A DNA stretch of 64,000 bases from Candidatus Manganitrophus morganii (GCA_021651055.1 JAJHOH010000001.1:434001-498000); one strand, 5' to 3'. Positions 9,504-19,119 are shown, counted from the stretch's first letter. The notes: generated by a model from the letters alone, not told the origin. Program-made: numbers and translations.

Positions 9504-10568
9504 ATGAAGATTGCACAAATATCTCCTCTCTTTGAAAGTGTTCCGCCCAAGCTTTATGGGGGAACGGAACGGGTCGTTTCGGTATTGACCGAAGGACTGA
9601 TCAGAAACGGCCATGACGTAACCCTCTTTGCCAGCGGTGATTCGAAGACCAGTGCCCGTCTCGTCTCGGTTTGCCAGGCGGCGTTGCGATTAAGTAACGT
9701 TAAAGATCCTTACGCGGACCATATTCTTCAACTTTCGACGGTTTACGATCATGCCGAAGAATTTGATTTGATCCATTCCCATGCTGATTACTTTACCTTC
9801 CCTTTTGCCCAAAGGAGCGCCACGCCGACCGTGACGACGCTGCACGGCCGGCTCGATATGCCCGAACTTCAGGGAATCCACCGTTATTATAAGTCGCATC
9901 CGCTGATCTCCATCAGTCACAGTCAACGGACCCCTTTTCCCTTCGCCAATTGGGTCGACACCGTTTATCACGGCCTGCCGATGGAACAGTATCGCTTTTA
10001 CCCGGAACCGGGGAAGTATCTTGCTTTTCTCGGTAGGATCGCCCCGGAAAAAAGAGCCGATATCGCCATCGCCATCGCGCAGAAGACCGGCATCCCCCTG
10101 AAGATTGCCGCCAAGGTCGGCGATCAGGATCGCGACTATTTCGACGCGGTGATCCGGCCCCTGATCAAACCTCCTTTGATCGAATATCTCGGAGAGATCG
10201 GCGAGCGCGAGAAAAACGTTTTCCTCGGGGAGGCATTGGCGCTCCTCTTCCCGATCGACTGGCCGGAACCGTTCGGCCTCGTCATGATCGAATCGCTCGC
10301 CTGCGGAACGCCGGTGATCGCGCGGCCTTGGGGCTCGGTGAACGAAATTTTGGCCCATGGAACCACCGGTTTCATTCATTCCGAGATCGATGATTTAGTC
10401 CGTGCGGTCGAGCGGATTGGAGAGATCTCCCGAAAGGGATGCAGAGAATATTTCGAGAGTACTTTCTCGGCCGAAAGGATGGTCCGCCGTTACGAGAAGG
10501 TATATGAAGAGGTCATCGCCTTTTGGAACAAGCCGCTGTCGGCGGGCGAGTTGGCCGAAGCGGCCTGA
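9504..10568 (+). CDS. Glycosyltransferase family 4 (GT-B fold)
   Basis: 354 residues. The N-terminal MKIAQISPLFESVPPKLYGG plus GTERVVSVLTEGLIRNGHDV is the acceptor-side Rossmann domain of family 4 enzymes; the C-terminal half has YLAFLGRIAPEKRADIAI and the E-x7-E-like donor motif EPFGLVMIESLACGTPVIA (residues ~250-270). Cytoplasmic, no membrane segments. It starts 8 bases after GGAG and is followed 66 bases later by a glycogen-debranching enzyme, so a role in alpha-glucan or trehalose-type metabolism is plausible; the substrate cannot be told from sequence. Confidence 0.88.
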   Translation: MKIAQISPLFESVPPKLYGGTERVVSVLTEGLIRNGHDVTLFASGDSKTSARLVSVCQAALRLSNVKDPYADHILQLSTVYDHAEEFDLIHSHADYFTFPFAQRSATPTVTTLHGRLDMPELQGIHRYYKSHPLISISHSQRTPFPFANWVDTVYHGLPMEQYRFYPEPGKYLAFLGRIAPEKRADIAIAIAQKTGIPLKIAAKVGDQDRDYFDAVIRPLIKPPLIEYLGEIGEREKNVFLGEALALLFPIDWPEPFGLVMIESLACGTPVIARPWGSVNEILAHGTTGFIHSEIDDLVRAVERIGEISRKGCREYFESTFSAERMVRRYEKVYEEVIAFWNKPLSAGELAEAA

Positions 10569-10634
10569 CCTCCGAACGGACGCGCCGGATGAATCAAGGG
10601 ATCACACCATCGCACCCTCTTTCAAGGAGACAGC

Positions 10635-12803
10635 ATGAACGACGAGACCGCCCTCCGGGATGATTATTATATTTTAACCTCTCCGGTTGCGGCCGGAATC
10701 AGGAAGCTCAGCCTGAAACAGGACGAAGGGTTCATCGTCTGCGATAAATTCGGGAATTTCAGAAGCCGTTTTCAGGGCGAATTGGGGTTTTATTTCGAGG
10801 GAACACGATTTCTCAACCTGCTGGGACTTCGGATCAACGAGGAATTTCCCCTCTTCCTCTACTCGACGGTTTCTTCCGACGACAGCGAGATTCTCGTCGA
10901 TCTGACCAATCCCGACTACACGATCGACCGTCATCTCGTGATCCCCCGGAACACCGTCTTTATCCGCAAGCGGCTCCTTCTCTATCGGAATACCTTTTAT
11001 CAGACCCTTCAGTTCAAGAACTTCCACACCCATCAGATCGAATTGAAGATCTGCCTCCAATACGGCGCCGACTTTTTGGATGTTTTCGAGGTTCGCGGGA
11101 CCGAGCGGCCGAAACGGGGCGAGCTCTTCCCGCCGGAATATCAAAGGGGGGCGGTCTCATTCAAATATTCGGGTCTCGACGACATTCTCCGAAGTCTTCA
11201 CCTCAAGTTCGATCCTCTCCCGGAGGAGGCAAATGGGGAGGAAGCGACCTTTTTCATCCAGCTTCCGCCGCAAAAGGAGTGGGAGCTCCACCTCTCGGCG
11301 ACCGCGCTGACCGGAGAGCGTCGATGGAACAAACGATGGAACTTCCCGCAGGTGATCACGCGGGTCCGGAAAGGGATTATCAAGTGGGAGCAGGAGCGAA
11401 CGCGGATCGTCACGAGCAATGAATCATTCAACCAGCTGCTCAGCCGATCCCTCTCCGACATCCGGATGCTCGAGACGGAGACCCCCTATGGTCCCTATCC
11501 GTATGCCGGCATTCCCTGGTTCGTCGCCCCGTTCGGCCGGGACGGGATCATTACCTCGCTGGAGATCCTCCCCTTTCAGCCGCAGATCTCCCGCGGAACC
11601 CTGCAATACCTGGCCAAACTTCAGGGAAAAGAGCACAATCCTTTCCTCGATGAGGCGCCGGGGAAGATCATGCACGAATACCGGAAGGGAGAAATGGCCA
11701 ATCTCCGGGAGATCCCCTTCATCCCCTATTACGGAAGCGTCGATTCAACCCCGCTTTTTTTGATTCTGCTTCATCAGTACCTCTCTTGGACCGGCGACGT
11801 CGCGTTTGTCGAATCGCTCTGGCCGAATGCCCTGGCGGCGCTGGAATGGATTCGAAAATACGGCGATCTCGATCAAGACGGCTATATCGAGTACCACCGG
11901 GAGTCGCCGATCGGTCTCCAACAGCAAGGGTGGAAAGATTCGCACGATTCGGTCTTTCACGCCGATGGGAAATTCGCCGATTCACCCATTGCGCTGGTCG
12001 AAGTGCAAGGGTATCTTTACGCGGCGCTGGTCGGGCTCGGATCGATCGCCTCGCAGCTTGGGAAGATCAACCTGCAGATGGAGTTGATCAGCGAAGCCCA
12101 AGCATTGCGCGAGCGGTTCGATCGTGATTTTTGGAGCGACGAGAAGCAGTTCTATGCGCTGGCGTTGGACAAGGATAAGAAAAAGTGCGAGGTGGTGACC
12201 TCCAATCCGGGCCACTGCCTCTGGACCGGGCTCATCGACGACCGGAAGGCGAGGAAGATCGCAGACCGGCTCATCAGTCCCGACATGTTTTGCGGGTGGG
12301 GAATCCGGACCGTTGCGGAAGGGGAACCGAGATACAATCCGATGAGTTATCACAACGGCGGGGTCTGGCCGCACGATAACGCGATCATCCTGGCCGGATT
12401 CAAACGGTACGGTCTGAATGAACATCTTCGTCTGGTTGCGACCGGCCTCTTTGAATCGACCCTTTTTCTCGAAAACGGACGGCTGCCGGAGCTCTTCTGC
12501 GGCTTTGCAAGGACGATGGGTCACGGCCCGACCCCTTACCCGATCGCTTGCAGCCCTCAAGCCTGGTCGGCCGCATCGATCTTCTCCGTCCTCAGCTCTT
12601 TTTTAGGCCTGTCGGCCGACGCGCTCAATCAACGCCTCTACTTCACCGATCCGGTCCTTCCAAGCTGGCTCAAATGGGTGGAAATCACCAATCTTCAGGT
12701 CGGAAACGAGCGGGTCGACTTTATCGTCCGGGAGGGAAGAACCGGCGCCTTGATCGAGGTGACCAACAAGTCGCCGAAGGTTGAAGTTGTTACGAGGAGA
12801 TGA
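10635..12803 (+). CDS. Amylo-alpha-1,6-glucosidase (glycogen debranching family)
   Basis: 722 residues. The N-terminal ~250 residues (ending near KIKWEQERTRI) are the beta-sandwich GDE_N-type domain; the C-terminal (alpha/alpha)6 catalytic domain contains PWFVAPFGRDGIITSLEIL, GQQGWKDSHDS-like LQQQGWKDSHDS and YHNGGVWPHDNA, conserved in this family with the acidic catalytic residues. It hydrolyses alpha-1,6 branch points of glycogen-like polymers. An AAGGAG ribosome site precedes the ATG. It forms a two-gene unit with the glycosyltransferase and is convergent with rel/spoT. Confidence 0.92.
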   Translation: MNDETALRDDYYILTSPVAAGIRKLSLKQDEGFIVCDKFGNFRSRFQGELGFYFEGTRFLNLLGLRINEEFPLFLYSTVSSDDSEILVDLTNPDYTIDRHLVIPRNTVFIRKRLLLYRNTFYQTLQFKNFHTHQIELKICLQYGADFLDVFEVRGTERPKRGELFPPEYQRGAVSFKYSGLDDILRSLHLKFDPLPEEANGEEATFFIQLPPQKEWELHLSATALTGERRWNKRWNFPQVITRVRKGIIKWEQERTRIVTSNESFNQLLSRSLSDIRMLETETPYGPYPYAGIPWFVAPFGRDGIITSLEILPFQPQISRGTLQYLAKLQGKEHNPFLDEAPGKIMHEYRKGEMANLREIPFIPYYGSVDSTPLFLILLHQYLSWTGDVAFVESLWPNALAALEWIRKYGDLDQDGYIEYHRESPIGLQQQGWKDSHDSVFHADGKFADSPIALVEVQGYLYAALVGLGSIASQLGKINLQMELISEAQALRERFDRDFWSDEKQFYALALDKDKKKCEVVTSNPGHCLWTGLIDDRKARKIADRLISPDMFCGWGIRTVAEGEPRYNPMSYHNGGVWPHDNAIILAGFKRYGLNEHLRLVATGLFESTLFLENGRLPELFCGFARTMGHGPTPYPIACSPQAWSAASIFSVLSSFLGLSADALNQRLYFTDPVLPSWLKWVEITNLQVGNERVDFIVREGRTGALIEVTNKSPKVEVVTRR

Positions 12804-12806
12804 CGG

Positions 12807-12829
12807 CGTTAAACGAACAGCGTTTAACG
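12807..12829. terminator. 9-bp hairpin between convergent genes
   Basis: Perfect arms CGTTAAACG (12807-12815) and CGTTTAACG (12821-12829) around a 5-base loop, lying between the convergent stops of the debranching enzyme and rel/spoT (gap 29 bases). No long T tract, so termination is inferred from position and symmetry. Confidence 0.55.
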
Positions 12830-12832
12830 TTG

Positions 12833-15010
12833 TTACCCCTTTCTCACCCGCCGCGCCTGCAGCACCCCTTCGACCTTCTCGATGCTTTTTAAGACTTTTT
12901 CGAGATGCTTGGTGTCGGTGATGTCGATGACGAAATGGAGGGTCGCTTTCTTATCCTCGGTCGTGATGATTTCGGCCTGGCTGATGTTGGCGCCGGCCCC
13001 CGCGATCGAGGCGGAGACGGAGGCGAGAAGGCCGGGCCGGTCGAGGGTCAACACGGAGATATCGACCGGATGGGTCGCCGCGATCCGCTTGTCCCAATCA
13101 ACTTCGACCAGCCGGTCTTTGTCGTAATCGAGCTCGTCGATGTTCGGACAGTCGACGGTGTGGATCGAAAGGCCCCGTCCCCGCGTGATGAAGCCGATGA
13201 TCTGATCTCCCGGAACGGGATTGCAACATTTGGAAAGGTGGATCATGATATCATCTAAGCCGCTCACCTTCACCTCGCTTTTGGCGAGGCCGACCTTCTT
13301 GATGAACTTGTCCTTGAGCCCTTCCTTCATCCGCGGCTCCGGCAGGAGAGGCTTGATCACATGATGCGCCGAGACCTTCCCGTAGCCGATGGCGACGAAG
13401 AGCTCCTCGATCGTCCGAATGCCCTGCTCCTTGAGGCCCGTTAAGATTTGATCCGATTTGAGGACCTCCGACGGGCTGAGGTTCTCCTTTCGCAGCTCCC
13501 GTTCTAGAATCTTTTTGCCGATATCCAAGCTCCGGGCCCGCTCCTCTTCTTTAATGAGGTGTTTGATCTTTGCCTTCGCCTTGGAGGTCTTGACGATCTT
13601 CAGCCAATCTTTGCTTGGCACGTGCGTCGGCGAAGTGAGAATTTCGACCGCATCCCCACTCTTCAGCTGATACCGAAGCGGGACGATCTTTCCATTCACC
13701 TTCGCTCCGACGCAATGATTGCCGACCTCCGTGTGGATGGCATAGGCGAAATCGATCGGGGTCGCTCCCTTGACCAGCTCTTTCACATCTCCTTTCGGGC
13801 TGAAGATATAGACCACATCGGTGAAGAGATCGGTTTTCACCGAATCCATGAACTGCCGCGTATCGGAGAGCTCCTGCTGCCACTCGACGAGCTGCCGAAG
13901 CCAGGCGAAGGTCCGTTCATCCTTCGGATTGAGCGTCCCCCCCTCCTTGTAAGTCCAGTGCGAGGCGATCCCTTCCTCCGCAATCCGATGCATCTCTTCC
14001 GTCCGGATCTGGAATTCGACATGCCGCCCCTCCGGGCCGACGACGGTCGTATGGAGCGACTGATAGAGATTCGACTTCGGGATGGCGATGTAATCCTTAA
14101 ACCGCCCCGGCACCGGCCGCCAAAGGGAGTGGATGAGACCGAGAATGGCATAACAATTCATCTTGTTGTCGGTGATGATTCGAATCCCCATGAGGTCGTA
14201 GACCTCTTCAAAAGGGATCGCCCGCTTCTCCATCTTGTGATAAATTCCGAAGAGATGTTTGTACCGTCCGGTGACTTTGCAGGTGAAGCGGTTTTCCGCC
14301 AGCTCTTTCTGAACCGCCTCAACGACCGACTCCATATATTTTTCCCGCTCTTCACGGCCGGTCTTCACCTTTTTGACGAGCGAGAGATAAATATCGGGCT
14401 TCAAATATCGAAGACAGAGATCTTCCAACTCCGACTTGATCCAGCCGATCCCGAGCCGATTCGCCAGCGGAGCATAGATCTCAAGCGTCTCTTGAGCGAT
14501 CCGCTCCCGTTTTTCTTCGGCCAGCGCATCGAGGGTTCGCATATTGTGGAGGCGGTCGGCCAGTTTGATCAGGATGACCCGGATATCCTCCGCCATCGAG
14601 ACGATCATTTTCCTGAAATTCTCGGCCTGTTTTTCCTGAACGCTCCGGAACTCGATCTTTCCAATTTTCGTCACGCCGTCGACCATGGCGGCGATATCTT
14701 CCCCGAATTCCCGCGTCAGCTCTTCTTTTGTGTGAAACGTGTCCTCCACCACGTCGTGCAGCAACCCGGCGACGATGGAGGGAACGTCGAGCTTTAATTC
14801 GGTCAGAAGGTTGGCGACCTCAAGCGGATGCTGAAGGAACGGCTCCCCGGATTGGCGGAGCTGTCCCGCGTGCGCCTTCTCGGAAAAGGCATAGGCCTTT
14901 CTCAGAGGCGAGACGTCGGCCTGCGGCGCATAGGCGTGGATCTGCCTGACGATATCTTCCAGCGTCAGTTTCTTTGCCGGGCGTTCTTTAAAGATCAGTC
15001 GATTCAGCAT
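12833..15010 (-). CDS. Bifunctional (p)ppGpp synthetase/hydrolase (RSH family)
   Basis: 725 residues with the full Rel/SpoT layout: HD hydrolase (LLHDVVEDT, residues ~87-95), synthetase (GRFKDYIAIPKSNLYQSLHT and EFQIRTEEMH), TGS (VYIFSPKGDVKEL), helical/zinc-finger region with CCNPVPGD, and C-terminal ACT (VSVLTLDRPGLLASV-like). The synthetase motif is RFKD, the RxKD form of bifunctional enzymes rather than the ExDD form of synthetase-only RelA, and the HD motif is intact, so both making and degrading ppGpp is expected. It has its own promoter and a leader of about 210 bases. Confidence 0.94.
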   Translation of the reverse strand: MLNRLIFKERPAKKLTLEDIVRQIHAYAPQADVSPLRKAYAFSEKAHAGQLRQSGEPFLQHPLEVANLLTELKLDVPSIVAGLLHDVVEDTFHTKEELTREFGEDIAAMVDGVTKIGKIEFRSVQEKQAENFRKMIVSMAEDIRVILIKLADRLHNMRTLDALAEEKRERIAQETLEIYAPLANRLGIGWIKSELEDLCLRYLKPDIYLSLVKKVKTGREEREKYMESVVEAVQKELAENRFTCKVTGRYKHLFGIYHKMEKRAIPFEEVYDLMGIRIITDNKMNCYAILGLIHSLWRPVPGRFKDYIAIPKSNLYQSLHTTVVGPEGRHVEFQIRTEEMHRIAEEGIASHWTYKEGGTLNPKDERTFAWLRQLVEWQQELSDTRQFMDSVKTDLFTDVVYIFSPKGDVKELVKGATPIDFAYAIHTEVGNHCVGAKVNGKIVPLRYQLKSGDAVEILTSPTHVPSKDWLKIVKTSKAKAKIKHLIKEEERARSLDIGKKILERELRKENLSPSEVLKSDQILTGLKEQGIRTIEELFVAIGYGKVSAHHVIKPLLPEPRMKEGLKDKFIKKVGLAKSEVKVSGLDDIMIHLSKCCNPVPGDQIIGFITRGRGLSIHTVDCPNIDELDYDKDRLVEVDWDKRIAATHPVDISVLTLDRPGLLASVSASIAGAGANISQAEIITTEDKKATLHFVIDITDTKHLEKVLKSIEKVEGVLQARRVRKG

Positions 15011-15229
15011 CGCTCTTCCGGGCGCTCTTCAATCGCCCCCATCCTCCGAGTTCCTTTTAACCAAAAATCCGCGGCTCGTCCAGCCAGTTCCACATTGGCG
15101 AGATCGACGGCTCGGATTCTCCAGATAAAGATCCTCTGCCGCGACGGTGCGCCTTATATAAAATACCCTCATCGACATCACAACTCGGCTTTCAGTTGTT
15201 CTGCTTCCGTTCAGGTCCCACATGGCTTA

Positions 15230-15258
15230 ATCGTAGAATCATCGGAAGGGATTGTCAA
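15230..15258 (-). promoter_or_regulatory. Promoter for rel/spoT, with long untranslated leader (15011-15222)
   Basis: TTGACA (15258-15253), 17-base spacer, TACGAT (15235-15230) on the minus strand: 6/6 and 4/6 matches. The predicted start near 15223 leaves a ~210-base leader before the rel/spoT ATG with no convincing reading frame. I could not assign a known RNA family to it. Confidence 0.65.
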
Positions 15259-15287
15259 GCGAGGAAACACCCGAAGTAGGGGAAAAC

Positions 15288-16739
15288 TCAGACGAAATAC
15301 TTGGCCACATCGATTTTATATTTGCCGGCGTCGATCGCATTGACGATCTCATATTTGAAATGGCCGCTCTCGTTTTGCTCGCAAAGATCGATCAACTCTC
15401 CATGCGCCTCATTTCCCTCGGCATCCATGACCCGCTTTACCTTGGGGCGGTCCCCCCGTTCCGGGTTCGGATTGGAGGTGAAGACCACGCCGATCTCCTT
15501 GGTATTCAGCAGAACCAGCGTTCCGATCGGATAGACGCCGATCGCATTGACGAAGAGCTTCATCAAGATCGGGTCGAACGCCTTACCGCTTTTGCTCAAC
15601 ATGAACCGAAGCGCTTTATCGGGGGGAAAAGGAACCCGGTTGTAGACCCGGGAAGAGGTCAAGGCGTCGTAACAATCGACAATGCAGATGATCCGGCCGA
15701 GGAGGCTTAAGTTTCGCTTCTTTGCCAACTTGGGGTACCCGGAGAGATCGTAATTGAGATGATGCTCAAAGGCGCCGATCGTCACCCGGATCGCCATGTC
15801 GTTGACCCCCTTGAGGCGGACCAGCTCTTTGACCGAAAAAATCGGATGGCGGCGCATGACCTTCCACTCTTCTTCGGTGAAGTCGGTCGGCTTGTTCAAA
15901 ACATCGAGCGGAATGCCGAACTTGCCGAGATCGTGGAAAAGTCCCGCCATGCCGAGCTCGCAAAGGCGCTTCTTGCTGTAGCCGAGCCGCTGCCCGATCG
16001 CCAACGCCAGGATGCAGACATTGACCGAATGATTGTAGGTGTATTCGTCGTGGCTTCTCAGATTGGTCAACCCAAGGAGGGTCGAATCTTCCTGCATGAT
16101 CAGATCGACCATCGATTGAACGATCCGCTTGGCCCGCTTCAGGCTCACCGCCTGGCGGAGCTTCACACTCTCCATCACCTCGCCGACCGCCGTCACGGTA
16201 TTGAAATAGGTCTTCTTCGCCAGATCCTTTTCATTATCCTCGGTGGCCTGCGCAACCTCTTCCTTTTCTTTCTTCTCCTCCAAGAATAAAATCTGCGGAT
16301 TGGTTAGGCCGGCATTTTCCAGCTCCTTCTCCAGCCGCTCGAACGGTTCGGGGAGGCGCGGGTCGAGAGAAGCAAACAGAGAAGAGAACTTTCGAATCTC
16401 CTTCTCCCCGATCCCCCGCGAGAAGACGATGCTTCCGACCTTCCGCTTCTTCATCTCTTCATTCACCAGCATGAAGTTGGTGAAGATGTCAATGTCGAGC
16501 TTTAATTTCATGTCGCCGAGGAAGAGGGCTTCCCCCTCCAGGCTCAGCGCCACCTCGGGATCATCGATGAAGAGATCGCCCAGCGTTTTGCCGAAGTTCT
16601 CGGCCGGCGGCTGCAGCGCCACATTTCCCGCATCATGGATCTGGGAGGTCTTGATCAAGATGGCAAATTGATTGACCACCTGCTTTCCAAGCTGGGCCCT
16701 TTCTTCATCGTAGCTTCGCACGGCGGTATTCCGGCTCAT
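15288..16739 (-). CDS. HD-GYP domain protein (probable c-di-GMP phosphodiesterase)
   Basis: 483 residues. The C-terminal half carries HSVNVCILALAIGQRLG, the metal motif LFHDLGKFGIP, HP in MRRHPIFSVKELV, and a GYP motif in EHHLNYDLSGYP: all key residues of an HD-GYP domain that linearises cyclic di-GMP. The N-terminal ~200 residues have no domain that I recognise; a charged EEKKEKEEVAQ stretch lies near residue 170. The ATG at 16739 overlaps the stop of the HEAT-repeat gene (ATGA) and has GGGGA upstream, so the two are translationally coupled. Confidence 0.88.
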   Translation of the reverse strand: MSRNTAVRSYDEERAQLGKQVVNQFAILIKTSQIHDAGNVALQPPAENFGKTLGDLFIDDPEVALSLEGEALFLGDMKLKLDIDIFTNFMLVNEEMKKRKVGSIVFSRGIGEKEIRKFSSLFASLDPRLPEPFERLEKELENAGLTNPQILFLEEKKEKEEVAQATEDNEKDLAKKTYFNTVTAVGEVMESVKLRQAVSLKRAKRIVQSMVDLIMQEDSTLLGLTNLRSHDEYTYNHSVNVCILALAIGQRLGYSKKRLCELGMAGLFHDLGKFGIPLDVLNKPTDFTEEEWKVMRRHPIFSVKELVRLKGVNDMAIRVTIGAFEHHLNYDLSGYPKLAKKRNLSLLGRIICIVDCYDALTSSRVYNRVPFPPDKALRFMLSKSGKAFDPILMKLFVNAIGVYPIGTLVLLNTKEIGVVFTSNPNPERGDRPKVKRVMDAEGNEAHGELIDLCEQNESGHFKYEIVNAIDAGKYKIDVAKYFV

Positions 16740-18463
16740 GTTTTCCCCGTTCCCAACAGCTCCAGCGCCTTGGCGCACGCCTCGCTGATCTGCTTGCTCT
16801 TCGAGCCGCTTCCCTCTCGAAGCGCCTCCACGGCGGGAGGGCTCCCGATGCGCTGAAGCGCAAAGGCGGCGCAGAGCCCCATCTCCTCCGCCCGCGCGTT
16901 CTTAAACAAGCTCCACTTTACCTCCAGGAGCCGCCGCAGCCGGGGAACCACCTTGTCCCCCCCGATCTTTGCAATGGCATCGAAGATTTCCTTTTTTTCG
17001 TGCAACTCCTTCTCATCGAATTCTTTGGATGGAAGGAGGTTCATCAGCGGCTCCAGCCCTTCCTGCGCCTTTCGCTTGGCCAAGGCCCGGACGGCGAAGA
17101 GGCGGTTCGAAAGATCCGGGTCGGAGAGAACCTTGGCCAAAAGATCGTTGGTCTTCGGACTCTCGATCATATCGAGGGCATGGAGCACTTCCTTCCGAAT
17201 CTTGGGATCTTTGTGCTGCAGCAGGCGGGGAAAACTTTTAAGCGCCTTCGGATCGCCGATTTTCCCGACCACGTAGATCAAATTTCTCACCAGATACCAC
17301 CGGTCATCGTCCAATTTGGCAATGAGGAAGTCGATCTGACGCCCCCCCAGCTTGATCAGAATTTCACAAATGACCCGCCGCGCTTTCATTTTGTCGACCG
17401 CGCCGAGCAGTTCCACCAGAGAGGGAACGATCTGTTGATCAAAAAACATCATCAGAGAAGAAAATTCTTCCAGCCGGTCCGGCTCGCATTCGTTTAATAT
17501 ATTTTCCAACATCCCGATCCGTTTTGGATTTCCGGCCTGGACCTTCGCCTTCTGAATCTGATCGATCAAAGATTGCGGCAAGCCCATCGATGGATCGATC
17601 ATCTCCTGGAAAAACTCCAGAATCGCGCGCGCGTGGGGGAAATCCCCCTGAAGAAGAAGGCTCTCGAAGATATTATCGATGATGCCGAGGATTTCACCGA
17701 AGAGACCCGGATCCCGCTCGATCCGGAGGATGTCGAAGAGAATCCCTTCCAACTCCGCCACCATATCGAGCTCTTCTTCCCCACGGACCTCCGCCTTCAT
17801 CCTGCGGATTTCCTCATCGGTGAGCTTGAAGATATGGAGCGACGGGATTTCAACCCCCTTGGGGGCCTCCAGCGCCTGGGGCGCCGCCTCTTGATGGAAC
17901 ATTTCCCGAAGCTGATTCGGGTGGGCCGGAACGGTTTGCATCTCCTTGCACTCTTCCGCCCGGTAGTCTCCTTGGAGCTCGTCGACGACGATATATTTCA
18001 CGTGCACCAGATGTTTTTCCCAGAGGAGGGTGACGATGTCGTCGTCCACATTGTCTCCCTCCCCCCGATTCCCGATCACTTCAAGGAAGATGATCAGCTC
18101 TTCTTTCTCGATCCCGGGATGGAATGAGAGCTCCCTCAGTCCGTCGATGAAAAGCTTGAAGGCCAAGCTCTCCATCCGATTCGAATTCTCGTAAACCGGC
18201 TGGCCGGAGCAAAAGAGCTCGAACTGTTTGATCCGCAGCCGGAGGGGCCCGTGCTCGGTGAGGTGACGCTGGATTTTCTCCGCCAACTCGTTGATGAATT
18301 TTTGATGAATCGGATTGTTCGGAAGGTAGATCTGGAGGGTCTTGGTGGTCTTTGTCAGATACTGAACGATCTCTTTGGCCGATTTTACTTCTTCCTTGTC
18401 GTACTCTTCCCCTTCTTCAACGGGCTCCTGATCGGTCATCGGCGCTTCAGTTCTGTCATCCAT
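16736..18463 (-). CDS. HEAT-repeat protein of unknown function
   Basis: 575 residues, very acidic at the start (VEEGEEYDKEEV). Residues ~30-190 form an alpha/beta region with no assigned family (LQIYLPNNPIHQKFINELAE); residues ~330-570 are HEAT-like helical repeats, e.g. LVRNLIYVVGKIGDPKALKS, IRKEVLHALDMIESPKT and LFAVRALAKRKAQEGLEPL. No signal peptide or membrane segment. HEAT repeats are protein-protein scaffolds; coupling to the HD-GYP gene suggests it recruits or reads out that enzyme. GAGG precedes the ATG. Confidence 0.8.
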   Translation of the reverse strand: MDDRTEAPMTDQEPVEEGEEYDKEEVKSAKEIVQYLTKTTKTLQIYLPNNPIHQKFINELAEKIQRHLTEHGPLRLRIKQFELFCSGQPVYENSNRMESLAFKLFIDGLRELSFHPGIEKEELIIFLEVIGNRGEGDNVDDDIVTLLWEKHLVHVKYIVVDELQGDYRAEECKEMQTVPAHPNQLREMFHQEAAPQALEAPKGVEIPSLHIFKLTDEEIRRMKAEVRGEEELDMVAELEGILFDILRIERDPGLFGEILGIIDNIFESLLLQGDFPHARAILEFFQEMIDPSMGLPQSLIDQIQKAKVQAGNPKRIGMLENILNECEPDRLEEFSSLMMFFDQQIVPSLVELLGAVDKMKARRVICEILIKLGGRQIDFLIAKLDDDRWYLVRNLIYVVGKIGDPKALKSFPRLLQHKDPKIRKEVLHALDMIESPKTNDLLAKVLSDPDLSNRLFAVRALAKRKAQEGLEPLMNLLPSKEFDEKELHEKKEIFDAIAKIGGDKVVPRLRRLLEVKWSLFKNARAEEMGLCAAFALQRIGSPPAVEALREGSGSKSKQISEACAKALELLGTGKT

Positions 18464-18487
18464 GATTGATCCTCAAAAAGCATAAAA

Positions 18488-18516
18488 AGTATATATCACG
18501 ATCCCCATAAAGTCAA
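18488..18516 (-). promoter_or_regulatory. Promoter for the HEAT / HD-GYP operon
   Basis: TTGACT (18516-18511), 17-base spacer, TATACT (18493-18488) on the minus strand, 5/6 at both boxes. It drives genes starting at 18463 and lies back-to-back with the plus-strand promoter at 18521-18549, the two -35 boxes only four bases apart. Confidence 0.75.
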
Positions 18517-18520
18517 AAAC

Positions 18521-18549
18521 TTGACACCCAAAATCGATTTCAGTAAGAT
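18521..18549 (+). promoter_or_regulatory. Promoter for the ubiC-FGE-ubiA-ubiD cluster
   Basis: TTGACA (18521-18526), 17-base spacer, TAAGAT (18544-18549). The predicted start (~18556) is at most 3 bases before the ubiC ATG at 18559, and no ribosome site precedes that ATG, so the mRNA may be leaderless. Confidence 0.7.
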
Positions 18550-18558
18550 CGATCCTGC

Positions 18559-19119
18559 ATGGAAAATGAATGGCTTACAAAGGAGGCGTTTTGGGAAGGT
18601 TGTCGGCGGAATCCGATCGATCCCGTTCTCCGGCTGCTTCTCACGTCGGACGGAACACTCATTCGCCATCTGGAATCGCTCTTCCTGGCTTCGGTGAAAG
18701 TGGCCATTCAAGATCAACGGGAAATACTGATCGATGAGGAGCACGCTTCCCGAATCGGGATTCCTGCGGGAGAAAAAGGAATTCAACGAAAGGTCTGGCT
18801 GTCGGCGGGAGGGGGGAGGAAGGTCTTTGCGGTCTCCATCTTTCCCCTTTCCGGATTGAAACCCGATTTTCATCAGGAGGTTCTACTCGGTCAGAAACCG
18901 ATCGGTCGGATCATTGAGGCACAACAGCTTCCGACCCGCCGAGATCGGCTGGAGATCACCCGCCTCGCCCTCCCGCAGGTCGCCGAAGCGCTCGGACTGC
19001 AACCACGGGAGTTATTTTGGGCAAGACGTTACCGCTTAAACATTTCCGATCAGGTCTCGGGCGTCATTTTCGAGGCATTCTTACCCTCCCTTTTCTCTTC
19101 CTCCTCGTTTTCGCCCTAG
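18559..19119 (+). CDS. Chorismate lyase-like protein (UbiC/DUF98 family)
   Basis: 186 residues. The core DPVLRLLLTSDGTLIRHLES, RKVWLSAGGGRKVFAVSIFP and LLGQKPIGRIIE matches the DUF98/UbiC fold, whose members convert chorismate to 4-hydroxybenzoate plus pyruvate. Genomic context supports this: a UbiA prenyltransferase and a UbiD decarboxylase follow. The tail is Ser/Phe-rich and overlaps the next gene by 103 bases in another frame. Start context suggests a leaderless mRNA. A role in quinone head-group synthesis is likely, but the exact product is not proven. Confidence 0.75.
   Translation: MENEWLTKEAFWEGCRRNPIDPVLRLLLTSDGTLIRHLESLFLASVKVAIQDQREILIDEEHASRIGIPAGEKGIQRKVWLSAGGGRKVFAVSIFPLSGLKPDFHQEVLLGQKPIGRIIEAQQLPTRRDRLEITRLALPQVAEALGLQPRELFWARRYRLNISDQVSGVIFEAFLPSLFSSSSFSP

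Noticed and set aside
15170-15223. A GGACCTGAACGGAAGCAG stretch resembling SRP RNA
   Set aside because: Only part of the conserved GGAAGGAAGCAG core is present and the flanking helix does not pair, so it was left as an unassigned leader.
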